Assembly: GCA_001972305.1 (NCBI GenBank)
Contig: BDDD01000562.1
Span: 356,837 to 420,836 of the forward strand
Length of the DNA stretch: 64,000 nt
Direction: 5' to 3'
From: Cephalotus follicularis
Taxonomy: Eukaryota > Streptophyta > Magnoliopsida > Oxalidales > Cephalotaceae
This document shows positions 31,078-42,400 of the stretch, in pieces (positions within the stretch are counted from its first letter, which is position 1; each line of letters opens with the position of its first letter). The position numbers were made by a program, and so were the translations under genes. The notes beneath the pieces were generated by a model that was not told the DNA's origin, searched no databases, and worked only from the letters and a program-made list of their open reading frames with translations.

Positions 31078-34050
31078 TGTCACACCCGTTCCCGGGAGAG
31101 AAATAACGGGGAAGAAAGGAAAAGAAAGAGGAAGAAGAAGGAAAGAAAGGTTACCTGGCAGTGGGGCTCACTGTTCGTCGCTATTCCCGGCCTCCGGCGC
31201 CTCTCTCCCGCATCTCTCCCTCTCTCTCGCCTCGTCTCTCTCCCTCTCTGTTCTATTTCTTTATTGGCACGAGCACTATGCGCCCGTGCATTCTATTTTT
31301 TTTTATTAAGGCGCCTGGCGTTTCTTCCATAAACGCCAGGTGCCTTCCCTTTTTTTTTTTATATAAAATAACAATATTAATATTTAATAAAACGTCATTC
31401 ACGAAATCTCCGCGCTCACGTGTTATGAATTTTAGCCTCGTAAATGTGACGGGACGTCACAATCTCCCCCCCTTAAGAAATTTCATCCCCGAAATTTACT
31501 CGCATCACAGGATGAAGGAATGTGAATACATGTCTGCTCATTTCGTCCATACTCCCCCAAGAAGTATCTCTCTAAAAGAACTGATCTCGTATGTTATAGA
31601 TCTGTACTGATACTCTCTCAACATCGATACATGGAAACTATCATAGATGCATTCCAGCTCTGTAGATAAGTTGAATTTGGTAGACTAACGCACCACTACA
31701 TAGAGTGGTCTCGAACGATCCAATGTCGTTGAAATTGAGCCTTTCGCAGCTTTCTAACTTGATCACTATTGTACCGTGATGCCTGTAGGAATACTTTTTC
31801 TTCCAGCTGAAACTTCATGTTCACGCGACATCTATTTACGAACCACTCACCGATACTATCCCAACATGAGTGTATCTCGTGTTGTCAACCATATAGCATC
31901 CTTGGAGGTGTCAAGCCACTATCATGTATCCATGATAGTCATAAGACAAGCCCATTTTAGAACTATTCCCGCTCAAGCACGCTTCCGCTGAGCCACTCTG
32001 ATGGAATCCAGTGCATTAGTGATGATATGGTTGCTCCTCAAAGTGGTCTAGATCATAGGCGCAGAATCGATAGAAATGTGTCATATGGGTAGGCCGTCCA
32101 GAATGACTCATATCACATCGTTCCTTAGCGGTGTCCATGTCAGTCATATAATGAAGTTCATCACGACATGCTCTAAGATGATGTCAAAACCACATGAACC
32201 ACGCATTGAAGCCAGCATGCAAGTTTGTGGGGTCAACGAGGCACACGAACATCACACATGTCGAGCGACAACACTTGGATAGAGAATAAGGAACGAAGTC
32301 CTATCTCCATTTTACATTCCGTATCTAACTTTACGAGAAAGGTCCAACAGCCCACAACAACGTCAAATGAACAACGTATATTTAGAGCACAAAACTACTA
32401 TGTGATCAGCCAACCTGAAAAGGCGTTGGGCAAAAATATTCCAAGGGACAATGGGATCCCGTTTCATAGGTATGTAGCATAAGATCTCAACGCAATCCAC
32501 CAATAGCAAGGATGTTCGAAGACAAAGCTGAAAAGGCATGCGTATCGATCGATCGATGAATCAATATGGAGCCAGCCAAGCCACGCAATCAGAATCCTGC
32601 TCAAGCGCCCGTACGTATACAAGCAAGAAGTTATCTGAACGAACCACAATTCAAAATGATGAATAGTCAGCGTCAAACGTGTGGAAACATCGAGAGAACC
32701 AAAGCTTGCACCGGTAGGCGTGAAATGAGAATTAGTAAAAACTCCTGGTGCAGACAATCAAGGCTGACAATCGAAATATCATGTATACAAAATGCACAGG
32801 CTCAAAACACCATGAAGGCAGGTTGCATACTCATGTCATTATGCGTATAAAACGCAATCACACATGGAAGAACGTGCACATAAACACGCAGATAAACCTC
32901 GTGCAAGCACCAAATTATGCGTTCACAATCGCCAAGCAAGCAGCAGAAAGTGCACAAAATATCATGCGTACAAACTCGTCGTGTGGACAACGAATGCATC
33001 ATCTGCATAAAATGCACACGAGCGCACATCGAGATGCACGTACAACAGCCAAGCGCACACAATTGTATCGCTAGTACAAGGGCACAACAATCATAGCATA
33101 CTCTTCCGTTTGAGAATATAAAGCAGCTGCAATTGCTTGAAGTTTCACTATTGCTCCACATTAAGTTGCTGGTATGTAGTACATCTTGTTAACAAAACTG
33201 CGATATTTCTCTTCATGTTGTTCTACCAGAAGTGCTCCCTCAAGCGACGACACACTTGGTATTTTTTTTTTGTTGTGTCGCATAAGATGAACTATGGCCT
33301 TCACTAGAACTTACATTTAACGGCTTCATTAAGCAACGGACATAACCTGTCCTCATACATCAGTGTTCCGTCATTTCAAAGCGAGTAGTCAGTGTGTTTA
33401 CCATTCTATCACCGAGCATCGTTGGTCCGGTCCTGCAATATCGGTCTCTCCCGAAGAGTAAACGATAGAGCTCCCATTCATAAGGTTAACAGGATCACGT
33501 GCAACGATTTGAAAACTCATCTGAAGATAAACAAGAGAAGTAGAAAACTTCTTACTGAAAGCATCAATAATCACGTTGCCTTGAGCATTCGTTAGCGTAA
33601 TCGTAGTCCTTAATCGTCTCCACCGAGCTCTGCTCGAGGTTCGAATCTCTGTCTCTGAAGATCTACGTAGAGCCAGCATTCATTCACAATAGGTGATGTC
33701 ATCTCGACATAGTCCTTACAGACTAAATCCTTCACCATTCTCCGCTAACGGTTCAACTAAGTACTCAAACAGAAACATACTATACTGGTTGCCTAAACCT
33801 CTTCTGACGATTCGTCACTATCAACAATTCATCACTGCGAAGCAATACTGGAACATATACAAAAACCATAGAGTAGTTTCGTCAATGCATTTAAGGTGCT
33901 CTGTCATGCACATCGTGCCTTACAGCTTATAAAGTCCAGAATAGTCGGGCTATGGCTCGCTAGAATTCTGACTCAGACACATCAATTAAATAAAGGGCTA
34001 TAGGGAAGATACGTCATCACGACTAACTTGGCCGCTAGCCAAAAAGAAAT
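31078..34050 (-). mobile_element. Chromovirus fossil (gypsy, Tekay/Del-like) inside F
   Basis: An LTR of about 384 bp (31078-31461; minus TGTGACGTCCCG... to ...ACGGGTGTGACA) is followed on the plus strand by the reverse complement of a polypurine tract (GGGGGGGAGAT, 31462-31472) and GATGAAATTTCTTAAG, the usual chromovirus 3' end. 31600-31930 is recognisable as heavily decayed integrase C-terminal region on the minus strand. From there to about 34050 pol-like DNA is too decayed to divide. Badly broken and by look very old. Its far end is not marked. Confidence 0.6.
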
Positions 34051-34186
34051 GATATCCTAGAATATCGATATAGCCATAACAAATTAGCACGCATCATATA
34101 TAAGGAATAAGATTGTTTCATACAAGAACAGATATAAAACGACAATCCATCCAATGGCTTGTCGGATCACTATATCTACCACCAAG

Positions 34187-36618
34187 AAGCTTAACATTTT
34201 GTAGCCCGAGGTCGCGTCCACCAACTGATCTATCTTTGGGAGAGGGAAGTGATCCTTAGGACAAGCTTTGTTGAGGTCTGTGAAGTCAATGCACATCCTC
34301 CACTTGTCATTTGCTTTCTTGACTAGGACTGGGTTTGCCAGCCAGTCTGAGTAATGCACTTCCCTAATGAACCCTGCCTGCATGAGCTTGCTCACCTCAT
34401 CGGCTATTGCTTGCTGCCACTCAGGGGCGAAGTTCCTCTTCTTCTGCTTGGTCGGAGGCCTCGCTGAATCCACACTTAGATTGTGAACCATTACCCCCGG
34501 GCTGATCCCAGGGACCTTCTCTGCTGACCAGGCGAACAAGTCTTTGTTGTTTCAGAGGAATGTTATTAATTCCCCCTTCTCCACCTCTCCAAGCTATGAG
34601 CCAATTTGTAAGACTCTCTCGGAGTCGCCCTCTTCCAGGGGCACCTGGACCACATCTTCAACAGGCTATGGACGCTCAGGCTCCACGTCTCCTCTGAGCT
34701 CCACATTTGCAATAAGGAGCACTTTGTCCTTCCCTTTGTCGGAGATGGTAGTTATATAGCACTGCCTTGCTGCTTGTTGGTCTCCCCTGGCTTCCCCCGC
34801 ACCAAACCTTGTTGGGAACTTCATTAACAAGTGCCACGTAGACACTATCGCCTGCATCAGGTTCAGCCCTGGTCGCCCGACTATGGCATTGTATGGGCTT
34901 GGTGTATCAACCACCAGGAACGTCATCTGAACCTGGGTCTGGCGTGGAGCCGTACCTACGACCACCGACAGGTCAATGGATCCCAGAGGATGGACTATTT
35001 CTCCTGCAAAGCCGACCAGTGGGGTATTCATGGGCTTGAGCTGATCGGCCAGTATCCTCAGTTGATCAAAAGCATGTTTGTATAGAATATCGGCCGAGCT
35101 GCCGCTGTCAATAAGGATCCTCTTCATGGTGAAAAGCTCCACCATAAGAGTTACCACCACTGGGTCATCATGAGGGAGACGTACTCCCTCATAGTCCACC
35201 TCGGAGAAGGATATAACCTCCTCATCTCCACCACTCCTAAGCCTTTTGCTGTGATGAACCTGTTGTACAGCAAGAGGCTGCCTTTCATAGGCTTTTCTGG
35301 CATTCTTGTGGTCGCCACCAGAAGCGACCCCCCAGAGATGGTGTGGATGACACCCTTGGGTTGCTGCTGCGGCTCCTCCTGTTGCCGGGGAGCTTCTTCT
35401 CTCCTTTGCTCCCTTCTACTTTGGGGAGCCTCTCTGTCTACGTATTTGCGTAGATGTTCCCTTTGAATCAGATCATCAATCTGATTCTTCAGCTGCCTGC
35501 ACTCCTCGGTATCGTGCCCATGGTCACGATGGTACCGACAGTATTTTTTCACGTCCCTTTTCTCTTTCAGGGGCCTCAACTTCTCGGGCCACTGGATGGG
35601 GACATTATCCTTCTCCACGGCTAGTATTATGGTGCGCGTGTCCAGGATGGGGGCGAAGTTGTTGTAGGATGGGATTGGCACCCCTCCATGGGTTGAGTCC
35701 TCCCTCCTGGAAAGTTTATTCCTGAGGTCATCCTTTGTCAGGTCTGACCTCCCTCTCTTCTTTTCCTTCTTTCCGGGAGCATTTCGTGAGTGCTCCCTTT
35801 TCTCCTCCTGATGGCCCGACCAGGGTATTTTTTGTTTCCTGTCCGCCATCTCTTCCTCCGCATTGACGTACCTCTCTGCTCTCCTCAACAGGTCCGCCAT
35901 ATCCACGGCGGGTCTCTTCAAAAGGGAGAAAGTAAAAGAGGAGTTATTCCTCAGCCCGCTATTCAACGTTGTCAGGGCGAAGGAGGGCTCCAGGTCCTTC
36001 ACCGTTCCCTCAGTGACTCATCTCTGCCCTGCACCACGTTGATCAGGTGGGTGGAGTTCCTCCTCTGTGTGGTGCTGTTGAGGAATTTTGTGACGAACAA
36101 CTCTGTAAGCTGGTCAAAGTCCTTCACTGACTTCTGAGCCAGGGTCGAGAACCACGACTGGGCAGCTCCAGTCAATGTTGCCGGGAACCCTTGGCAGAGT
36201 ATGGCATCTGAGGCCTGGTGCACCAGCATGGTCTGGATGTAAGTGCGCACGTGCTGGATGGGATCCGCGGACCCATCATATTTATCAAGGCTGGGGAGTC
36301 GGAATCCACTGGGGATACGCTCCGTCATGATCTCGGCAGTGAAGGGGTGGGCGCTGAGGTTGCGCACCTCTGTCAGATACCCTCTTGGCTTGTCGGCTCC
36401 TTAGAGCCTTCTCTCCACCTCGGCAAGCCTTCTGTTCATCGCTTGCTCCACATCCTCGATGTCCCTAGCCCTGCTAGAAACACGTGATCCCCCAGCCAAC
36501 GCGGCTGTGTGGTCGTGTCTGCTCCCCTGGGCCACTCCGGCTCTCTGCGGAGTGTTGGAGCGCACTCGTGATTCCTCTGCGCCTCGGGCCTCCCTTTGAG
36601 GATCCACTTCCATAGCCT
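34187..36618 (-). pseudogene. Tat-1 gag (C-terminal part), protease and reverse transcriptase start
   Basis: On the minus strand: gag 35151-36613, with the retrotransposon gag domain near 36000-36367 (GFPATLTGAAQSWFSTLAQ) and a zinc-binding-like motif CRYHRDHGHDTEEC near 35520; the aspartic protease region about 34666-35199 (DYEGVRLPHDD, LIDSGSSADILY); and the reverse transcriptase N-terminal part 34187-34539 (WRMCIDFTDLNKACPKDHFPLP). Close to Tat-2 throughout. Broken. Confidence 0.85.
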
Positions 36619-37386
36619 TGTAACGCCCGGGATTTTCATTTATGTGTAATATTGCTTTTTCAATGTAATTTTACACCTTGTGCTAATGAGAATCGTGTTT
36701 CCCCTCTTTCCCGTGTTGAAATGTTGCAAGAAAGTGCGTTATTGTGTGTTTTTCGTGCAGGGGCAGCCGGCTGCCGTGAGGAGGCAGCCGACTGGTGGGA
36801 GTGTCGGCAGAAACAGCCGACTGCCAAGGGTGGCAGCCGACTGCCATGCGCCAGACAGCCCACGTGCATCTGCCTTAAATTATGTACGCGTAGTGGTATA
36901 TTATATATATATTGCATCATGAATGCATTCATTTCATGACATTCGTTATTACTAACCTTGAGTTACAGTTATGGTTTAGCCGAGTGAGGACAAAGGCTAA
37001 CCCCCTACTGTTGCAGACTGATTTTCAGGTTGGTGCGGCGGACGGGCACCGTTGAGCTCCGTGGAGCGAATAGGGCTATGTGTTGTCTTTTTTTTTTTGT
37101 TTATGTTAAACATAAATGTTGTACTGGAACATGTAGTAATTTTTGGATTACTGTTTTGATAGGTTGATCGACTTTTAATCACGCCCCGTTTAAGGGCTTT
37201 TGACATGATGTTGGTTGTAAGAATCGTGTGGTATGGGACCACGATTCTGTTGTAGTTCAGCTTATTTTTATAAATGCTTCCGCAGTTGTTACTGTGATCG
37301 ATGTTTTAATTTATCATCTTTTATTTAAGCTGAATAATTGTGTTATTTTGCCATGACTTATGTTGTTAAGGAAGCGGGGTGTGACA
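36619..37386 (+). mobile_element. Solo LTR E, 768 bp, target duplication AGCCT, nested in Tat-1 gag
   Basis: TGTAACGCCCGGG... to ...GGGGTGTGACA, bounded by AGCCT at 36614-36618 and 37387-37391. A TATA-rich tract at 36897-36913 lies about 45 bp after a group of CAGCCGACTG dyads (36758-36857), fixing the plus orientation. No internal coding region. Confidence 0.82.
36758..36857. repeat. CAGCCGACTG dyad group in solo LTR E
   Basis: GCAGCCGGCTGC, GCAGCCGACTGG, ACAGCCGACTGCC and GCAGCCGACTGCC within 100 bp, upstream of the TATA tract. The same motif class fills 50206-50411 in solo LTR D. Confidence 0.7.
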
Positions 37387-37391
37387 AGCCT

Positions 37392-37875
37392 AGTGCTCGG
37401 GATGCACCCTCCTGGGATCGTTGGGCTGGTCCCGGGCAGTTGATGACTCTGCCCTCTTAGACGCATTGATCGCAGGTCTCCTCCCCAGGGGAACATTGTC
37501 CCCTGACCGCCTTAGGGGAGGTTCGTCTCCCCTAAGCAGGTTTTGCCTGGCACCTCGGGGGTGCCCTATCTCCACCGCTGGCCTGTTGTGGCCAGAAACT
37601 CCTCGGACCACTGACGGGGCAGGTCCGACACGTTGTTGGTTTGCCAAGGTGGTGACCAGCAACTCGGTGAGGCGCTCCACCCCTTGGATCAGTTGGTCAA
37701 GCCGCTCCCCTGTAATGGGAGCCTGCTCTACGACGGCGATAGCTTGGGTAGTTTGGGCTGGGTTGCTTCCAGCGGCAAGCTGGCTTCCACCTGCTGTGGA
37801 GTAGTTGTTAGTGTTATTTCTCGGAGGCATGATTCTAGATGGCTTTTTGCTGCGTTTCCCACAGACGGCGCCAAT
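37392..37875 (-). pseudogene. Tat-1 gag start, leader and primer site
   Basis: Minus strand encodes the gag N terminus (MPPRNNTNNYSTAGGS at about 37830, ERLDQLIQGVERLTELL). The primer-site-like TGGCGCCGTCTGTGGG lies at about 37858-37873 next to the 5' LTR. Its first bases fit the CGGCGCCA end of tRNA-Asp; this form is common in Tat elements. Plus-strand open frames here are by-products. Confidence 0.8.
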
Positions 37876-38441
37876 TATTGATGCAGAAATCTTTCCTTCA
37901 ACAGCACCCCACGTGTAAGGGCTTAATTTGTTTAGAGAAACGCTGTAATCTGTCCGAGAAAGAGTGTTTGTTGGCTGGTTGGTAATCCCTGTACAAGTAA
38001 AAGAGAAAGGTAGAAGGTCCAGGAGGTTGTTCTCCCGAGGACACTCTGACACTCTAGTTAGTGATTACACAGAGAGTATTGGGTTCTTTTGAATGCTAAA
38101 ATGGCGGACATTTGTATTGACTGTGAAACTGATATTTATAGACTTCCCAGTGACTGATGAGCGTCACATCAGGAGTTGGTGGCCCCTAAGGGAAATGCGT
38201 CAGAAGTCCTGGTATTTTCCTTGATCTCCTCCAGATTTGGTGGCTGTAGCGGCATGCCAGTGCATGGATTAGATGGTTGTGGAGGCACGCCATTATGTGG
38301 GTTAGGGGGCTGTGCCGGCGTGCCAGCCTCTTTTGCCACTTTGATGTGATAGCAGGCCACATACCAGGCCCTAGAGCGACATCTGTCTTCCTTCCTTTGA
38401 GCACGTGTCCTTATGCTTGAAATTGGATTTTTTCCACATCA
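37876..38441 (-). repeat. Tat-1 5' LTR
   Basis: Partner of 17802-18368, same length within a base, TGATGTGG... to ...GCATCAATA on the minus strand, followed outside by AGTTT. Confidence 0.9.
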
Positions 38442-38668
38442 AGTTTAGAATTTGATTATTTGAGAAGTAATTTTGTTTAATTTAAGTTAATTTTATGTCT
38501 TAAAATATTTAATTTATTTTTTAAGGATTTTTTTTTCAAAAATTCAGTTTTAACCAAAAAAATTGAAATTATTTTAGTTTTTTTTTCAGTTAAATGTTCG
38601 ATTTTACGGAATAAAAAACCAAACCGAACTCGGTTTGGTTTTAACCAAATGAAAACCCTTAATCATGT
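38442..38668. mobile_element. hAT-like element, right arm
   Basis: AT-rich tract with AACCAAACCGAACTCGG and GGTTTTAACCAAATGAAAACCC, the inverse of the arm at 17521-17700. It ends about 240 bp before the CCD4 start codon. Confidence 0.45.
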
Positions 38669-38807
38669 AACTATACATTTTAGTTAATAAAAATCCACTC
38701 TCTTTTATGCGATGAGAAATTGCCTAATGTTTGTTTAAAAAAAAAAGACTAATGCTAAACAAATGAGACAAAACAGTGTTTTGGTTGGTTTCAATTATTC
38801 ACAGAGC

Positions 38808-38817
38808 ATAAATATCC
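38808..38817 (+). promoter_or_regulatory. TATA-like box of the CCD4-like gene
   Basis: CATAAATATC about 95-105 bp upstream of the ATG at 38912, at a plausible distance for a plant leader. Only weak sequence support. Confidence 0.4.
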
Positions 38818-38911
38818 CACAGCATTTCAATCTTTCTCCACCATATTCTCGTTCTTCTTTATTTGTTTCCTATAGCCCATTTTTGTTGCACAGGAAAAAT
38901 AAGGGAACAAC

Positions 38912-40710
38912 ATGGTCCTCTCTCCATTATCAACATCAAAGCTTCTCCTCTCCCATTCTTTAACAAAACCCCTAACACCATCATCTTCTCCTCATGTTCC
39001 TCTCCCCAACATATCCTCTGTTAGAATTGAAGAAAAACCTCAATCTAGTCCTCCAATTACAAATACAAACAGTACAATACCATCCCCAACTCATACAAAA
39101 ACCTCAATCCCATCATCATCATCATCATCATCCTTGCTTACTCCATCAACTGTGGCAAAGAAAAAAGTAGAGCCAACACTACCAACAATGATATTCAATG
39201 CATTTGATGAAATCATCAACAACTTCATTGATCCTCCGTTGAAACCCTCAGTGGACCCAAGATATGTCCTCTCTGACAACTTTGCTCCTGTGGATGAGCT
39301 CCCCCCAACCGCTTGTGAGGTAGAGGAAGGATCACTACCATCATGCCTTGATGGTGCATACATTCGCAATGGCCCCAACCCTCAATACCTCCCACGTGGG
39401 CCTTACCATTGGTTTGATGGAGATGGTTGCACTCAATTCGCATCTCTCAAGGCCGTGCCATTCTCTGCAGCCGCTATGTCAAGACCTACAAATACACCAT
39501 TGAAAGAGATGCTGGCTCTCAGATTCTTCCCAATTGTTTTTCAGGCTTTAACAGCCAAACTGCTTCTGCTGCACGTGCTGCTCTCAATGCTGCAAGGATC
39601 CTTGCTGGACAATTCAATCCTGTTTATGGCATTGGTCTCGCAAACACTAGCTTAACTTTCTTTGGCAACAAACTGTACGCACTTGGAGAGTCTGACCTAC
39701 CTTATGCAATTCGTTTGACATCAGATGGAGATATAGAGACCATTGGTAGGCGTGATTTTGATGGAAATCTGTCAATGAGCATGACTGCTCACCCCAAGAT
39801 AGACCCTGATACAGGTGAGGCCTTTGCTTTTAGATATGTCTCCATGCCTCCATTCCTTACCTACTTCCACTTCGATGCAAGTGGAAACAAAAAATGGGAT
39901 GTGCCCATTTTATCCATGGTCCGTCCGTCTTTCATCCATGACTTTGCAATCACCAAGAAGTATGCTATTTTCACTGACATACAGATAGGCATGAACCCCA
40001 TTGAAATGATCAATGGAGGGTCTCCTGTGGGTACAGATCCTACCAAAACCCCTAGACTTGGCATCATCCCTCGTTCGGCCAAAGACGAATCCCAGATGAG
40101 ATGGTTTAATGTGCCTGGATTCAACAACTTGCACGCCGTGAACGCATGGGATGAGGATGATGGAAATGCAATAGTGATGGTGGCACCAAACATATTACCA
40201 GTGGAACACACCTTGGAAAGAATGGACCTTATCCATGCTTTGATGGAGAAAGTTACAATTGACCTTAGAACAGGAATGGTGAAAAGAAGTCCAATTTCAG
40301 CGCGGAACATAGACTTTGGAGTCATAAACCAGGCCTACATAGGCAAAAAGAACAGATATGTTTATGCAGCAGTTGGTGATCCTATGCCAAAAATATCAGG
40401 CATAGTGAAGCTTGATGTGACCAAAGGGGAGGGACAGGAATGCACTGTGGCTAGCAGGATGTTCAGGCCAGGGTGCTATGGGGGTGAGCCATTCTTCGTG
40501 GCCAAGGACCCACAGAATCCGGAGGCAGATGAAGATGATGGGTATGTTGTGACTTTTGTCCATAATGAGAAGTCAGGAGAGTCAAGATTCTTAGTTGTGG
40601 ATGCAAAGTCGCCTTATCTTGAAACTGTGGCATCCGTTAAACTACCCCGGCGGGTGCCTTATGGTTTCCATGGACTTTTTGTTAAGGAAAGTGACCTGAA
40701 CAAGCTCTAA
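38912..40710 (+). pseudogene. CCD4: Carotenoid cleavage dioxygenase 4-like gene, frameshifted
   Basis: CCD4 enzymes cleave carotenoids in plastids (plastoglobules), mainly at the 9,10 or 9',10' double bond. Reading from ATG 38912, residues 1-172 give a Ser/Thr/Pro-rich plastid-type N terminus and the family start (PRYVLSDNFAPVDELPPT, GAYIRNGPNPQY, FDGDG). From 39427 the next frame carries the rest (LHSIRISQGRA to FHGLFVKESDLNKL), about 427 codons. Together they match the usual 600-aa length. The four iron-ligand histidines are present: AHPKID (39790), FIHDFA (39937), LHAVNAW (40132), FHGLF (40669). There is no intron, as in several plant CCD4 genes. At 39425-39428 the family reading GDG-M-LHS would need four more bases, so the plain frame ends at 39655 (247 aa) without any ligand histidine. 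It is a null allele or a sequence error. Confidence 0.92.
39110..39132 (+). repeat. (TCA)n microsatellite in CCD4
   Basis: About seven CATCATCAT-type units encoding a serine run in the N-terminal plastid-targeting/linker region. In frame here. CCD4 frameshifts at a coding microsatellite are known in peach, at a different repeat. Confidence 0.8.
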
Positions 40711-40770
40711 ATATATACCCTTCACTTGAAAAATTCATAGATGGAATCTTATAAACTTAATAAATTAATT

Positions 40771-40776
40771 AATAAA
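40771..40776 (+). terminator. Poly(A) signal candidate of CCD4
   Basis: AATAAA 61 bp after the stop codon, with another at 40759. Confidence 0.45.
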
Positions 40777-41394
40777 TGAAGTTTGTGTACAACAAATGAT
40801 AAAATAAGTAATTAATATTTTACATATTTTTATATTATTAATTAAATATATTATGTGATTTATATTCTGATTGCACACAAAAATTGTTAATATTCCATTT
40901 ATTAATAAAGAGAGTTACACTGAATGCAATAAAGTTCTAAGTAGTAATGGTATGTACAGGCATTATAATTTGGGATACATGTCGTCTTTAAGGCTATTGG
41001 TTGGATTCTATACCTCCTTTTTTTTTTTATTTATTGCTCCACTGTAAATTAAATGATTTACGTAAATGCTATCGGTCAAAATTTAGGATCCATTGACCCA
41101 CTTATCGCGTTGTAATTATAAAAGGACAAATGATGCAATTTGTTGGTTCCTTTAGCTTTGTACTACTGTATTATTGAGGATTGCGGGCCTCGAATGGCTA
41201 TAGTACAAAAGGTGAATCTAAGCACTACGGGAAATAATAAAAATTATACTGTCTTTTTTATCACTTTGAGAGATTTTTTGGTAATACATTTACACAATCA
41301 ATCATAATAGTCAGACAAGCATTCTGTTTGATATTGACCTTCTTTTGATTCTTTGACAAACTTTGTCGCTCTTGACATATCAAATTGATGTCCA
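40777..41394. other. AT-rich 3' flank of CCD4, nothing recognised
   Basis: No open frame, RNA gene or repeat end could be supported. Confidence 0.5.
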
Positions 41395-41617
41395 TGATCT
41401 AAGATATCTAATTAATATATTTTATTATTAAACTAATAAGTGAAGATCTAAAAATTAAATTTATTTAGATTAGAGTTCATTATAAGATAAAATCTTAGTA
41501 TAAATATAAGTATGTTAGTTTGAGATAACACTGTAGAGTATTTTCAAACTTGATACGAATAGTGTATTACTTTAAGCCATACACATTAATATCTCAATAT
41601 AGACTAAAACATTAACA
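41395..41617 (+). repeat. Copia-3 5' LTR
   Basis: Counterpart of 52027-52226, with TATAAATATAAG (about 41500) as TATA-like box. Confidence 0.75.
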
Positions 41618-42400
41618 ATCTTAAAGCAATATGTTTGTGTTTTTATCTGAATTTGAGAGGTTCCTGGTGATCGATGGACGTCCCGTTTTACGTGTAATTT
41701 GGTTGTTCTACGACAGGGACAGTTTGGTAATTATTCACGTCAGGAGCAAAACGGTAAAAAAGGTAACTTTTTGTTCCGACCACCGTTTGAGACAAACGAG
41801 GTACGGATATGGTGCGTCTCGACTAGAGGAATATGCTAGTGGTGTTTGATTTCCGATCCGGTGTCAGAATCGTCTAGAACGATGTCCTAAAGCGTCAGTG
41901 ATCCACAACCTTTGCACACCTATTCCGGCCGCCAGAGTTGACGTCAGAGGCTCAGACCGGTCGCGTTCAGTTTGTCGATCCACGGTGGTTCTTTTGTAGG
42001 TGGTGCGGTGTCGAACTGTTGCCGGACGGAGGAGATCTTGAAATAGCTGCCGCGGTTTGAATCTCTTTTTCTGGTCACCGGTGACGTCAGTTTAGGCAGA
42101 GGAATGACGCGGTCGACTCTTGGAGGTCTTCCGGTCCGTTTGCGAGGTCGGTGTAGTCTGTTCATAGCCGAAATCATTGCATCGAACGGAAGAGAAGCTC
42201 GGCCCGTGGCTTCCACGCATGCGTAGCTGCGACTTGTTTTTCCGGCGCGTGTGGTGCACCCGCGCAACAGTGAGAGTGAGGCTGTTTTTTGCTGTTTTTC
42301 AGACTTTGAGGCTCCGTCTGGTTATTGTTTCTGCTAAAAATTCAGGTGCACTCTTTTTAATTATTATTTAATCTATTTATTTACTGAAATGGATAAATAT
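41618..42400 (+). other. Copia-3 leader region
   Basis: About 780 bp of GC-richer DNA between the LTR and the first gag-like codons (MDKYIPFEMVKLQSFGG at about 42389). Open frames on either strand here show no family likeness. Confidence 0.5.

Larger units (their letters stand above)
30014..34181 (-). mobile_element. Insertion F: LTR-type insertion carrying an old chromovirus, target duplication CCAAG
   Basis: Starts TGATGGAAACGG and ends ATATCTACCA on the plus strand, bounded by CCAAG at 30009-30013 and 34182-34186, and splits Tat-1 reverse transcriptase. TG/CA ends and a 5-bp duplication indicate LTR-element integration. The outer parts (30014-31077 and about 34050-34181) look like copia-type LTR sequence on the minus strand. 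No paired LTR could be matched, so it may be one LTR with a second insertion inside. A dyad group lies at 30761-30836. Confidence 0.65.
17802..38441 (-). mobile_element. Tat-1: Ty3/gypsy element, Tat lineage, with three nested insertions
   Basis: Two LTRs (17802-18368 and 37876-38441) are flanked outside by the same AGTTT (17797-17801 and 38442-38446), so this is one insertion. Read on the minus strand: 5' LTR, primer site, gag, protease, reverse transcriptase, a second RNase H of the plant/archaeal type, integrase, then an antisense gene and a tandem repeat before the 3' LTR. The extra RNase H, antisense gene and 3' tandem repeat are known Tat traits. Nested inside are Sirevirus-2, insertion F and solo LTR E. 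Counted by eye the LTRs differ at roughly 40 of 566 sites (about 7 percent), so a few million years old at usual plant LTR rates. The element is broken in several places. Confidence 0.9.

Noticed and set aside
31049-33932. Many small open frames in insertion F
   Set aside because: They lie in heavily decayed chromovirus DNA and none carries a recognisable domain in frame.
37421-37881. Plus-strand open frames over the Tat-1 gag start
   Set aside because: Antisense shadows of gag, which has clear gag motifs on the minus strand.
39420-39430. Intron at the CCD4 frame change
   Set aside because: The coding sequence is contiguous on both sides in family alignment and there is no GT...AG stretch between them.
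41944-42267. 107-aa minus-strand open frame in the Copia-3 leader
   Set aside because: GC-richer leader sequence, no motif and no partner copy.
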